NCBI RefSeq assembly: GCF_006715395.1
Contig: NZ_VFNC01000002.1
Location: 2,046,001-2,110,000 of the forward strand
DNA length: 64,000 nt
Source: Streptomyces sp. SLBN-31
GTDB taxonomy: Bacteria > Actinomycetota > Actinomycetes > Streptomycetales > Streptomycetaceae
Direction of reading: 5' to 3'
This document shows positions 35,946-46,377 of this stretch, in pieces (the first letter of the stretch is position 1; the number at the start of each line of letters is the position of its first letter). The notes beneath the pieces are model-generated. The model saw nothing but the letters and a program-made list of their open reading frames with translations. It was not told the origin of the DNA and searched no databases. Made by a program: the position numbers and the translations under genes.

Positions 35946-36512
35946 CTACCGCCCGCGCAGCCGACGTACCAGGATGCTCGCGTCCCCACGGGACTCCAGA
36001 TCGGCCAGCACCACGGCGACCGCCTCGCGGACGATCCGCCCGCGGTCGACCGCAAGCCCGTGCTCGCCGCGCAGGACGAGCCGGGCGTGCTCGAGGTCCA
36101 TCAGCTCCTCGGCGGAGACGTACACGGTGATCTTCTCGTCGTGCCGCTCCCGCCCGCTGGGGCGCCTGTTGGCCGCCCGTCCGCGCTTGCGCGGCTGGGC
36201 AGCCGCCGCCGGCCCGGCAGAACCTTCCTGCGCCGTCTGACGCCGCGCGGGGCGGCTGCGGGACTCGCCCGCGTCGATCGGCTGCTCCGGCTCCGCCGCC
36301 ACGTGCTCGGCGCCCTCGCCGTCACCGCCCTGCGCGGGCACCGACTGCGGCGCGTCCTCGGACGTCACCACGGCCGGATCGCTCTCGCCGGCGGGCGCGG
36401 GCACCCGGGCCTCGCCGTTGGCCCCACGCCGCGGCGTGGACGGCTGGAGCGCCATTCCCCCTGTCGTACGGAAGAGTTCGTCGGCCCCCGGCAGACTCAC
36501 TCGGCGTGACAC
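35946..36512 (-). CDS. ParA-linked protein with ribbon-helix-helix-like C-terminus
   Basis: 188 residues. Residues 1-~120 are low-complexity (Ala/Pro/Glu/Gly). The C-terminal ~65 residues are basic then folded: GRERHDEKITVYVSAEELMDLEHARLVLRGEHGLAVDRGRIVREAVAVVLADL. A beta strand (KITVYVS) followed by two helices is the layout of ribbon-helix-helix DNA-binding proteins, which pair with ParA in plasmids. GTG at 36512 (GGAGG 10 nt upstream) overlaps parA by 16 bp; GTG 36500 would give a GTGA overlap and is the alternative. Role as ParA's DNA adaptor is inference. Confidence 0.72.
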   Translation of the reverse strand: MSRRVSLPGADELFRTTGGMALQPSTPRRGANGEARVPAPAGESDPAVVTSEDAPQSVPAQGGDGEGAEHVAAEPEQPIDAGESRSRPARRQTAQEGSAGPAAAAQPRKRGRAANRRPSGRERHDEKITVYVSAEELMDLEHARLVLRGEHGLAVDRGRIVREAVAVVLADLESRGDASILVRRLRGR

Positions 36513-37672
36513 CGGGCGAGCACCTCCCTGGCGAGCTGGCGGTAGGCGGCGGCGCCGACGGAGTTGGAGGCGTACGTGGTGATCGGCTCACCAGCGACGG
36601 TGGTCTCCGGGAAGCGGACCGTGCGCCCGATGACCGTGTGGTAGACGTGGTCGTCGAACGCCTCGACGACACGCGCGAGCACCTCACGGCTGTGCACGGT
36701 GCGCGAGTCGTACATCGTGGCGAGGATCCCGTCGAGCTCCAGCTCGGGGTTGAGCCGCTCCTGGACCTTCTCGATCGTCTCCGTCAGCAGCGCGACACCA
36801 CGCAGGGCGAAGAACTCGCACTCCAGAGGCACTATCACCTTGTGCGCGGCCGTCAGCGCGTTCACCGTGAGCAGACCCAGCGAGGGCTGACAGTCGATCA
36901 CGATGTAGTCGTAGTCGGCCATGAGCGGCTTCAGCGCACGCTGCAGCGTCGACTCGCGCGCGACCTCGGAGACCAGCTGGACCTCGGCCGCCGACAGGTC
37001 GATGTTGCTCGGGAGCAGGTCCATGTTCGGGACCGCGGTCTTCAGGAGCACCTCGTCGGCCGCCATGCCCCGCTCCATGAGCAGGTTGTAGACGGTGAGG
37101 TCGAGCTCCATCGGGTTGACACCGAGACCCACCGACAGCGCGCCCTGCGGGTCGAAGTCCACGAGCAGCACGCGGCGTCCGTACTCCGCGAGCGCGGCAC
37201 CCAGGTTGATGGTCGACGTCGTCTTGCCGACGCCGCCCTTCTGGTTGCACATCGCGATGATCTTCGCGGGGCCGTGGTCGGTCAGCGGCCCCGGGATCGG
37301 GAAGTACGGCAGCGGGCGCCCGGTCGGGCCGACGCGCTCACGGCGCTGGCGGGCAGCGTCGGGCGCGAGCGTGGCCGCGTACTCGGGATCGGGCTCGTAC
37401 TCGGCGTCCGGGTCGTAGAAGTGCCCTTCGGGCAGTTCGTCGTAGTCGGCGAAGTGGTTGTGGGGCGCGCCACTTCCGTCGCCGGCCATGGCGTTCACGT
37501 GATGGCCATCCATGCTCTGGTGTGCTGTCCCGGCAAACTGCGGGCCGGTGCTCTGGTGGGCTGCGAAGGTGCGCACAGCAACGGAGCCGACAGCCTCGAA
37601 CCCCGCGGGGCCCTGGCCCCGTACAGGCATTCCTGGTTGACCACCCCCGGGAGAAAATGTCGACTCATTCAC
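36497..37672 (-). CDS. orphan ParA/Soj-family ATPase
   Basis: 391 residues. A ~130-residue variable N-terminal extension precedes a complete deviant Walker A ATPase: CNQKGGVGKTTSTINLGAALAEYG, VLLVDFDPQGALSVGLG, YDYIVIDCQPSLGLLTVNAL and PLECEFFALRGVALL. It is distinct from the origin-linked parAB locus: no parB gene or parS-like site is nearby. The operon context (RHH-like gene, scpA, scpB) links it to chromosome organisation. GTG at 37672 follows AAGGAGGT. In M. tuberculosis the equivalent gene also precedes scpA, as I recall. Confidence 0.93.
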   Translation of the reverse strand: MNESTFSPGGGQPGMPVRGQGPAGFEAVGSVAVRTFAAHQSTGPQFAGTAHQSMDGHHVNAMAGDGSGAPHNHFADYDELPEGHFYDPDAEYEPDPEYAATLAPDAARQRRERVGPTGRPLPYFPIPGPLTDHGPAKIIAMCNQKGGVGKTTSTINLGAALAEYGRRVLLVDFDPQGALSVGLGVNPMELDLTVYNLLMERGMAADEVLLKTAVPNMDLLPSNIDLSAAEVQLVSEVARESTLQRALKPLMADYDYIVIDCQPSLGLLTVNALTAAHKVIVPLECEFFALRGVALLTETIEKVQERLNPELELDGILATMYDSRTVHSREVLARVVEAFDDHVYHTVIGRTVRFPETTVAGEPITTYASNSVGAAAYRQLAREVLARCHAE

Positions 37673-38053
37673 AAGTCGTCTTACCTCCTTGGTGACCAGG
37701 AAACTTCTAGACAGGTCAGCGTGGCACCATGCCGACGGTTGGCGACTCTATGGCGTGTCGGGCGTCCTCAGCAACACAATCCGCCGGACCCGGCTCGATG
37801 TGTCGACAATGAAACATCCCACTGTCAAGGGCGTACGGCCGTCGCACGGCAGGATTCACCGGTGTGCGAATCGACCGAAGAGTTACGTTCCAGGTGAGTT
37901 GACCGAGCGTCGCAAAGTGACCATACACACATCCGGCCGGACCTTGTGGGGCAAGGTCCGGCCGCGTGTGCAGGGTTGACGCGTCTTATTGACGTATCGC
38001 CTTTACGAAAAGGTGACTTAGTTCTCCGGCGACCGGAAGGTCCGCCGGGGGAC
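37673..38053. promoter_or_regulatory. intergenic region with parA promoter and ald terminator
   Basis: 381 bp without a gene. On the leftward strand a perfect TTGACA (37823-37828 on the + axis) lies ~150 bp upstream of parA and may be a -35 element, but the matching -10 is unclear. The palindrome TGTCGACA is at 37801-37808. The ald terminator occupies 37934-37964. Confidence 0.45.
37934..37964 (-). terminator. terminator of ald
   Basis: 13-bp perfect arms CGGCCGGACCTTG / CAAGGTCCGGCCG with a TGGGG loop, ~90 bp beyond the ald stop. Confidence 0.85.
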
Positions 38054-39178
38054 TCAGCCGAGGAGCGACTCGAGCTCCACGTGCTCCAGGCCGTGCGCCT
38101 CCGCGACCTCGCGGTAAACGACCTTGCCGTCATGGGTGTTGAGGCCCTTGGCGAGCGCGGGGTCGCGGCGCAGCGCCTCCACCCAGCCGCGGTTCGCCAG
38201 TTCGACGATGTACGGCAGCGTGGCGTTGGTCAGCGCGTAGGTGGAGGTGTTGGGCACCGCGCCGGGCATGTTGGCGACGCAGTAGAAGACCGAGTCGTGC
38301 ACCTGGAAGGTCGGCTCGGCGTGCGTGGTCGGGTGGGAGTCCTCGAAGCAGCCGCCCTGGTCGATCGCGATGTCGACAAGGACACTTCCGGGCTTCATCC
38401 GCGCCACGAGCTCGTTGGTGACCAGCTTCGGGGCCTTGGCGCCCGGGATGAGGACCGCGCCGATGACGAGGTCGGCGTCCAGGACGGCCTTCTCCAGCTC
38501 GAGGGAGTTGGACATGATCGCGCGGACCTTGGTGCCGAAGACCTTGTCGGCCTCGCGGAGCTTGTTGATGTCGCGGTCCAGCAGGGTGACGTGGAAGCCC
38601 ATGCCGACGGCGATCTGCGTGGCGTTCCAGCCGGAGACACCGCCGCCGATGACGACGGCGCGCGCCGGCTGGGTACCGGGGACGCCGCCGGGCAGCACAC
38701 CGCGGCCGCCGACCGAGCGCATCAGGTGGTAGGCGCCGACCTGCGGGGCGAGCCGGCCCGCGACCTCGGACATCGGGGCGAGCAGCGGCAGCGCGCGGGA
38801 GGGCAGCTCGACGGTCTCGTAGGCGATCGCGGTCGTGCCGGACTCGATGAGCGCGTCGGTGCACTCCTTGGAGGCGGCCAGGTGCAGGTAGGTGAAGAGC
38901 GTCTGGTCCTTGCGGAGGCGGTGGTACTCCTCCGCGATGGGCTCCTTGACCTTCAGCAGCAGGTCCGCGGCGGCCCACACCTCGTCGGCGGTGCCGAGGA
39001 TCTGGGCGCCCGCGGCGACGTACTCCTCGTCCGGGATCGACGAGCCGGCACCGGCGCCCTGCTCGATGACGACCTGGTGGCCGTGGCGCACCAGCTCGTG
39101 CACGCCGGACGGGGTGATGGCCACCCGGAACTCGTTGTTCTTGACCTCGCGGGGGATGCCGACCTTCACGTCGATCAC
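38054..39178 (-). CDS. ald: alanine dehydrogenase
   Basis: 374 residues, normal length. Features: KVGIPREVKNNEFRVAITP, catalytic-region Lys (LLLKVKEP) and His (TYLHLAAS), NAD fold VVIGGGVSGWNATQIAVGMG, and C-terminal DIAIDQGGCFEDSHPTTHAEP. It interconverts L-alanine with pyruvate and ammonia using NAD(H), in the cytoplasm, and is usually induced by alanine or low oxygen. GTG at 39178 follows AAGGA. No divergent AldR/Lrp-type regulator is present. Confidence 0.97.
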   Translation of the reverse strand: MIDVKVGIPREVKNNEFRVAITPSGVHELVRHGHQVVIEQGAGAGSSIPDEEYVAAGAQILGTADEVWAAADLLLKVKEPIAEEYHRLRKDQTLFTYLHLAASKECTDALIESGTTAIAYETVELPSRALPLLAPMSEVAGRLAPQVGAYHLMRSVGGRGVLPGGVPGTQPARAVVIGGGVSGWNATQIAVGMGFHVTLLDRDINKLREADKVFGTKVRAIMSNSLELEKAVLDADLVIGAVLIPGAKAPKLVTNELVARMKPGSVLVDIAIDQGGCFEDSHPTTHAEPTFQVHDSVFYCVANMPGAVPNTSTYALTNATLPYIVELANRGWVEALRRDPALAKGLNTHDGKVVYREVAEAHGLEHVELESLLG

Positions 39179-39313
39179 GGTCCTTGGCTCAGTGGATATG
39201 GGGCAATACAACACATACCCAGGCATGCATGAGCACACCGGGAGACACCGCAGGAGAAGGTGCGGCAGAGCCAGTCTAATGAAGGCGTTCCCGCTGTCTA
39301 GCCTTTCATTGCA

Positions 39314-41377
39314 TCAATCTTCAGCGGGTGTACTACGGATTTCGCAGGTGTCAGCGCCTTGTTTCGTTTCATCGATCTGTTCCGGCAGGTCCGGTTCCTC
39401 GCCGAGCAGCCGCTCGGCGGCCCCGCGGTGCAGCTGCGCGGCGGCGGGATCGCCGAGGTGGTCCATCGTGTCGGCGAGCCGCAGCTGCAGCGCCGCCTGG
39501 AGCCGTACGTCGTCGGCGCGGCGCGCGAGGTCCAGCGCCTCGTGGCAGGTGCGCAGCGACTCCTCCGGGCGTCCGGCGTACTCCTGGACCCGCGCCGTCT
39601 CGCTCAACGCCCGTGCCTGGGCGGCCACATCGCCGTTCTTGCGGTGTCCGGCGGCCGCCGAGCGCCAGTTGCGCAGCGCCTCGCCGTAGCGGCCCGCGTA
39701 GGTGTGCGCGGCGGCGATACGGCCGTACAGCCGGGCGGCCTCGGCGCGCTCGTCCCGGGCCAGGCACTGGGCGAGGGCGCGGCCGAACCAGTCGGCGGCC
39801 CTGTCGTAGTCCCCGAGCTCCAGATGCGCGCCGCCTACGGATTCCATCGCGCGCCCGGTCGCGTACGGGTCGTTCGCCTCGCGTCCGGCGTCCAGCGCGG
39901 CCCGATAGCGCACCAGGGCGTCCGCCGTGCGCCCCGTCTGCGCGTCCAGGTCCCCCAGGTTCAGCAGGGCCGCCGCGGCCTCCCGGGGTAGCTTGCGGCG
40001 CTCGGCGACGTCCAGCACCAGCCCGTGGATCCCGTACAGGTCCGGCGCGGCGGCCTGCATGCCGAAGTGCGCGACCATCGTCCTGACCAGCTGGGACATC
40101 AGGCGGCGGGCCAGCGTGTCCAGCTCCCCGTCGGCCACCGCGACCCGGGCGGCGGCCAGCAGGGCCGGCCGGCGCAGGCGCAGCCAGTCCTCGGCGGCCC
40201 GCGGGTGGGGGAAGCGCAGGGAGCGGGGCATGCCCTGGAGCTTCTCGCGGGCCTCGGCACTGTCGGTCTCGGTGATCGCCCGGCACGACTGCAGCAGCCG
40301 CACCGTCCGCTCCAGCATCCGGGCGCGGGCCAGCTGCAGCTCGGCGGGGCGCTCCTGGGTCTCGGCGAGGGTCTTGAGCAGGGGGTGCAGACAGCCCGGG
40401 ACCTCGTACTCCGGCAGCGGCGAGTCCACCGGGCGCAGCAGGCCCAGGGCGACGAAGTCGTCCAGCGTGGTGCGGGCGCCGCTCACCGAGCTGCCGGCCA
40501 GCGCGGAGGCGGTGTGCGGGTCGATGAGGCCGCCCGGCGCGAGGGAGAGCAGTCGCAGTATCCGGGCGGCCGTGGAGGGCAGCGAGGCGTAGGAGAACCG
40601 GAAGACACGGCCGAGCGGGGTGCCCTCCTGGCCGTCGGCCCGCAGCTGCTTGGCGAGGTCGGCGACGGCGGCCTTGGGGCGCGCCGTGAGCCAGCCGCCG
40701 GCCAGCTCCAGTGCGGCGGGCTGGCCCTGGCACTCCTCGACCAGGCCCTCGGCGGCCCGCGGGTCGACGGTGATGCGGACGGAGCCGGTGTACGCGGTCA
40801 GCAGCTCGATGGCGGACTTGGTGTCGAGGCCGCCGAGGGTGCAGGGGCGGACGTCACAGATGCCGGTGAGGGGGCCGTCGGACACGGCGACGACCAGGCA
40901 GTCCGGGCTGTCCGGCAGCAGGGCGTCGACCTGTTCGGCGTCGGCCGCGTCGTCGAGCAGGATCAGTGTGCGGCGGTCGGCCAGGGCCGTGCGCAGCGCC
41001 TCGGACAGCTCGTCCGCGGCGGCTCCGGCCGGGGTCGGCCGCTCCAGCGCGGCCAGCAGTTCGCGAGCGGTGCGCTCGGTGGGGACAGGGGTGCCGTCGG
41101 GCTCGCTGAGCCGCGCCCGCAGCACTCCGTCGTCGTAACGGTCCGCGACCTGCCGTACTAGTTCCTCGGCGAGGGCCGTACGTCCGGAGCCGGGCCGGCC
41201 CGCGATCAGCAGCACACGCGCGCGTGGAGGTTTCTTTCCGGACAGGGTGTCCAGGCCCGCACGCTCGATGTCGGCGCGCAGTTCCTTCAACTCCCTTGTG
41301 CGGCCGAGGAACTGACGCTCCGCAGCACCGCGCTCCGACAGCCGTACGCCGCCTGGGTCCACCGCCTGATCCGTCAC
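39314..41377 (-). CDS. NB-ARC-like ATPase with C-terminal TPR repeats
   Basis: 687 residues. An N-terminal NB-ARC/STAND-like domain (~23-270) begins QFLGRTRELKELRADIERAGL with Walker A AGRPGSGRTAL, where the Lys is Arg66, and Walker B TLILLDDAAD. A winged-helix-like middle (RVFRFSYASLPSTAARILRLLSL) follows. The second half (~440-670) has about six TPR units (DALVRYRAALDAGREANDPY, DYDRAADWFGRALAQCLARD). There is no DNA-binding SARP domain at the N-terminus, so it is not a full AfsR. Probably a signalling scaffold; partner unknown. GTG at 41377 follows GGGAG. Confidence 0.85.
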   Translation of the reverse strand: MTDQAVDPGGVRLSERGAAERQFLGRTRELKELRADIERAGLDTLSGKKPPRARVLLIAGRPGSGRTALAEELVRQVADRYDDGVLRARLSEPDGTPVPTERTARELLAALERPTPAGAAADELSEALRTALADRRTLILLDDAADAEQVDALLPDSPDCLVVAVSDGPLTGICDVRPCTLGGLDTKSAIELLTAYTGSVRITVDPRAAEGLVEECQGQPAALELAGGWLTARPKAAVADLAKQLRADGQEGTPLGRVFRFSYASLPSTAARILRLLSLAPGGLIDPHTASALAGSSVSGARTTLDDFVALGLLRPVDSPLPEYEVPGCLHPLLKTLAETQERPAELQLARARMLERTVRLLQSCRAITETDSAEAREKLQGMPRSLRFPHPRAAEDWLRLRRPALLAAARVAVADGELDTLARRLMSQLVRTMVAHFGMQAAAPDLYGIHGLVLDVAERRKLPREAAAALLNLGDLDAQTGRTADALVRYRAALDAGREANDPYATGRAMESVGGAHLELGDYDRAADWFGRALAQCLARDERAEAARLYGRIAAAHTYAGRYGEALRNWRSAAAGHRKNGDVAAQARALSETARVQEYAGRPEESLRTCHEALDLARRADDVRLQAALQLRLADTMDHLGDPAAAQLHRGAAERLLGEEPDLPEQIDETKQGADTCEIRSTPAED

Positions 41378-41546
41378 GGGCACACTCCCGTCCCACCACA
41401 CGCAAAAGCCCGCCGGGACTCCGGTCCGGGCGGTAACAGAGCCTAGTTCACGCTCTGCAACGGTCCAGGTGGAGCGCGGCGGGCAGGTCCCCCGATCGGA
41501 TCAGCAGATGGTCACACCGGAACCGATCCTGACGGCACGGGTGGCT

Positions 41547-42173
41547 TCAGGCCTCGAACGGACGCGCGGGCCACGGCGCCTCCGCCGGGCGCAGCGCGTC
41601 CAGACCCTCGCCGTGCTGCGCGGCGACGAGCGAAAGGACGCCCACGACGAGGCAGTTGTTGTGCAGTTCGCCCGCGAGGACGCCCCGCACGAGCTCGTCG
41701 ACGGGCACGCGCTCGTACTCCAGGTCGATCTCCTCGTGCTCGACCTCGAAGCGCTCCCCGTCCGCCTCGGACAGGTCGCGCGCCAGGAAGATGCGCACGG
41801 CCTCGTCGCAGCCGCCGGGGGTGGTGTAGACGTCGGTCAGCACCCGCCAGTCCTCGGCCTTGACGTGGGCCTCCTCGTACAGCTCGCGCTGGGCGGCGTG
41901 CAGCGGGTTCTCGCCGGGGACGTCGAGCAGGCCGGCCGGGATCTCCCAGAGCTTCTGCCGGACGGGGTGGCGGTACTGGCGGATGACCACGACGCGCCCG
42001 GTGTCGTCGAGGGCGAGGACGGCGACCGAGCCGGGGTGGACCTGGTAGTCGCGGCGGACGACCGAGCCGTCGGGCATGACGACCTCGTCCGTGCGGACGG
42101 AGGTCTTGTTGCCCGTGAACGGGGTCTCCGTCGCCCGGATCTCCCACTCCTCGGGGGTGTCCTTGATGGTCAT
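41547..42173 (-). CDS. ADP-ribose pyrophosphatase (NUDIX)
   Basis: 208 residues. The ADPRase-type NUDIX fold includes VVVIRQYRHPVRQKLWEIPAG and the box GLLDVPGENPLHAAQRELYEEA, with REXXEE intact but the usual Gly after EE replaced (AHV). Downstream VYTTPGGCDEAVRIFLARDL is typical. It hydrolyses ADP-ribose to AMP and ribose-5-phosphate. ATG at 42173 follows GGGGAAGGACAGGG. It is downstream of pyrG, the same order as in M. tuberculosis (from memory), but a hairpin with T-tract lies between them. Confidence 0.92.
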   Translation of the reverse strand: MTIKDTPEEWEIRATETPFTGNKTSVRTDEVVMPDGSVVRRDYQVHPGSVAVLALDDTGRVVVIRQYRHPVRQKLWEIPAGLLDVPGENPLHAAQRELYEEAHVKAEDWRVLTDVYTTPGGCDEAVRIFLARDLSEADGERFEVEHEEIDLEYERVPVDELVRGVLAGELHNNCLVVGVLSLVAAQHGEGLDALRPAEAPWPARPFEA

Positions 42174-42204
42174 GCCCTGTCCTTCCCCATGTGCAAAAAG
42201 AAGC

Positions 42205-42243
42205 GGCCGGGACGCCCACCTTTTGAATGCGGGCGCCCCGGCC
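42205..42243 (-). terminator. terminator or attenuator between pyrG and the NUDIX gene
   Basis: On the leftward strand, GGCCGGG-CGCCC arms (one internal mismatch) pair around a 13-nt loop and are followed by CTTCTTTTTGC. It sits between the pyrG stop and the ribosome site of the NUDIX gene, 32 bp before that start. Confidence 0.75.
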
Positions 42244-42260
42244 ACCGTACAACTGTTGTG

Positions 42261-43949
<1,689 letters not shown>

Positions 43950-44412
43950 GGCCAAGAGGGGGCTCCCGTGGTCGCGGTTTGGGGTGCGGTTCCGGGGTTC
44001 TCTCGCCCACCGGTCCACGGGCTACCAGGGTATCAGCGAAGGCAGCCGATGGCTTCCGGGCACGCTCCGCACACGGGCCGCCACGGACGCACACGCTTTC
44101 AACTGTTTCCCCCTCGTTGCTCACCCGTTCGGCCGACGTGGGTTGCCCGGAGCGGCACACAGATCATCTACGTGCGTCGTATCCTGCTCGGACACTCGCT
44201 GCCGAGCCCGGCCGGGTACACGGCACCACCCCCGCCTGTAATCACCGGAACAACGAGAGCTCGTCAGATCGTTGAGCATGAATTGTCGTTTTGCCACACG
44301 GCAGGCACGACTGCTTTGCTTCACCGCTCAACGACGCATTACAACGACCCCTTGACCGCAATAGCGACAGCCCCCTGCTGGGGGTGACGTGGCCGTTCGA
44401 CTGGAGTTGCAC
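43950..44412. promoter_or_regulatory. divergent promoter region between pyrG and the GH15 gene
   Basis: 463 bp without a gene. The right part (44230-44350) is notably A/T-rich for this genome and probably holds the rightward promoter. An inverted pair CGTTGAGC (44270-44277) and GCTCAACG (44326-44333) encloses 48 bp with a smaller TGCCACACGGCA hairpin. No clear attenuator for pyrG was seen. Confidence 0.45.
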
Positions 44413-46215
44413 GTGGCCGGGCGCATCGAAGACTACGCACTCATCGGAGACATGCAGACCGCTGCCCTGGTCTGCCGGGACGGCACGGTGGACTGGCTGT
44501 GCCTGCCACGCTTCGACTCGCATGCCATCTTCGCCGGCCTGCTGGGCACCGAGGAGCACGGATTCTGGCGTCTGGGCCCCGCCCACGCCTCCGACGCCGA
44601 GCCCCCCACGGCGGCCCGGCGGAGCTACCGCGGCGACTCGCTGATCCTGGAATCCGAGTGGGACACCCCGCGCGGCACGGTCCGAGTGACGGATTTCATG
44701 CCGCCCCGTGACGGCGCCCCCCAGCTGATCCGCATCGTCGAGGGCATCTCGGGCCGCGTGCCCATGCGCTCGGCCCTGCGCATGCGTTTCTCCTACGGCC
44801 GGGTCGTGCCGTGGGTGCACAAGCACGAGGGCCGCACGGTCGCCGTGGCCGGCCCGGACTCGGTCTGGTACGACACCGAGTGCGAGACCTACGGCAAGTC
44901 GCTGACCACGTACTCGGACTTCACCGTCGCCCCCGGTGACCGCATCGCCTTCACGATCTCCTGGCAGCCCTCGCACAAGGAGCCCCCGCCGCTGCCGGAA
45001 CCTGAGACCTCTCTGGAGGCGACGGAGGACTTCTGGCGGGAGTGGGTCGAGCACTGCACGTACCACGGCCCGTACCGCGAGGCGGTGATCCGCTCCCTCA
45101 TCACGCTGAAGGCTCTTACGTACGCGCCGACGGGCGGCATCGTCGCCGCGCCGACGACCTCCCTGCCGGAGGACATCGGCGGCGTCCGCAACTGGGACTA
45201 CCGCTACACGTGGCTGCGCGACGCGGCCATCACCCTGTCCTCGCTGCTGCGCACCGGCTACCGCGAGGAGGCCCGCGCCTGGCGCGAGTGGCTGCTGCGC
45301 GCGGTCGCCGGCGACCCCGAGAACCTGCAGATCATGTACGGCATCGCGGGCGAGCGCGAGCTCGGCGAGGCGGAGCTGGACTGGCTGCCGGGCTACGAGA
45401 ACTCGGCGCCGGTGCGCGTCGGCAACGGCGCCGCCCACCAGCTCCAGCTCGACGTCTACGGCGAGGTCACCGAGGCCCTGCACCTGGGCCACATGACCGG
45501 CCTGGCCCGCAGCGACTACGCCTCCCTGCTCCAGCTGAAGCTGATCCGCTACCTGGAGCAGCACTGGGACGAGCCGGACGAGGGCATCTGGGAGGTGCGC
45601 GGCCCGCGCCGCCACTTCGTGCACTCCAAGGTCATGGCGTGGGTCGCCGTCGACCGCACCATCAAGCTCATCGAGTCCGGCGACGCCGACGGCCCGCTGG
45701 AGCGGTGGAAGGAACTGCGCGACGAGATCCACCGGGACGTGTGCGAGAAGGGTTACGACAAGGAGCGCAACACCTTCACGCAGTCGTACGGCTCGAAGGA
45801 GCTGGACGCGTCGCTGCTGCTCATCCCGCAGATGGGCTTCCTGCCGCCCGACGACAAGCGGGTGATCGGCACGATCGAGGCGATCCAGCGAGAGCTGTCC
45901 ACCCCGGACGGCTTCATCCTGCGCTACCCGACCGAGGGCGACAGCGAGGGCGTCGACGGCCTGCCCGGCGACGAGGGCGCCTTCCTGGCCTGCTCGTTCT
46001 GGATGGCGGACGACCTCGCGATGATCGGCCGGGTGGACGAGGCACGCAAGCTCTTCGAGAAGCTCCTCTCGCTGCGCAACGACCTCGGCCTGCTCGCCGA
46101 GGAGTGGGACCCGCGTCTCAAGCGCCAGGTCGGCAACTTCCCGCAGGCCTTCAGCCACGTCCCGCTCATCGACACGGCCCTGCGCCTGACGGCCTCGGGA
46201 GCCTACGGGGGCTGA
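44413..46215 (+). CDS. glycoside hydrolase family 15 protein (glucoamylase/trehalase type)
   Basis: 600 residues. An N-terminal beta-sandwich (AGRIEDYALIGDMQTAALVCRDGTVDWLCLPRFDS) is followed by an (alpha/alpha)6 barrel with GGVRNWDYRYTWLRDAA, LPGYENSAPVRVGNGA, EGIWEVRGPRRHFVHSKVMAWVAVDR and C-terminal LLAEEWDPRLKRQVGNFPQAFSH, which supplies the second catalytic Glu region. There is no signal peptide, so it is cytoplasmic; actinobacterial GH15 enzymes of this type include trehalases as well as glucoamylases. GTG at 44413 is preferred because GGAG precedes it by 6 nt; GTG 44389 is in frame upstream. Confidence 0.92.
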   Translation: MAGRIEDYALIGDMQTAALVCRDGTVDWLCLPRFDSHAIFAGLLGTEEHGFWRLGPAHASDAEPPTAARRSYRGDSLILESEWDTPRGTVRVTDFMPPRDGAPQLIRIVEGISGRVPMRSALRMRFSYGRVVPWVHKHEGRTVAVAGPDSVWYDTECETYGKSLTTYSDFTVAPGDRIAFTISWQPSHKEPPPLPEPETSLEATEDFWREWVEHCTYHGPYREAVIRSLITLKALTYAPTGGIVAAPTTSLPEDIGGVRNWDYRYTWLRDAAITLSSLLRTGYREEARAWREWLLRAVAGDPENLQIMYGIAGERELGEAELDWLPGYENSAPVRVGNGAAHQLQLDVYGEVTEALHLGHMTGLARSDYASLLQLKLIRYLEQHWDEPDEGIWEVRGPRRHFVHSKVMAWVAVDRTIKLIESGDADGPLERWKELRDEIHRDVCEKGYDKERNTFTQSYGSKELDASLLLIPQMGFLPPDDKRVIGTIEAIQRELSTPDGFILRYPTEGDSEGVDGLPGDEGAFLACSFWMADDLAMIGRVDEARKLFEKLLSLRNDLGLLAEEWDPRLKRQVGNFPQAFSHVPLIDTALRLTASGAYGG

Positions 46216-46274
46216 GCGCTCCGCTGGGAGTGCCGCGATGCGCCGTCGGTCGTCTGCGGGCGCCGTCGTGTCTG

Positions 46275-46299
46275 GTCGCGCCCACGCGGCGGAGCCGCA
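46275..46299 (-). repeat. dispersed intergenic repeat, copy A core
   Basis: 25-bp core identical, on the opposite strand, to 51301-51325; it begins TGCGGCTCCGCCGCG on the leftward strand and contains a GCGGC/GCCGC hairpin. The surrounding 46223-46334 gap between the GH15 and PucR genes also has a strong CCGCGCCCC hairpin at 46314-46334 that may terminate the GH15 transcript. Confidence 0.8.
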
Positions 46300-46339
46300 C
46301 ATCGAACGCAGCCCCGCGCCCCTTCGGGGCGCGGCCTGA

Positions 46340-46353
46340 GCTGTCCCGACAGC
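46340..46353 (+). promoter_or_regulatory. inverted repeat before the PucR gene
   Basis: GCTGTC-CC-GACAGC lies 24 bp upstream of the start and may be an autoregulatory site. Low certainty. Confidence 0.3.
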
Positions 46354-46377
46354 GTCCGCGCAGGTAGCGTCCGGGCC

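Noticed and set aside
37673..38053. parS centromere site next to the ParA gene
   Set aside because: No sequence resembling the Streptomyces parS palindrome (GTTTCACGTGAAAC) was found in or around the ParA operon.
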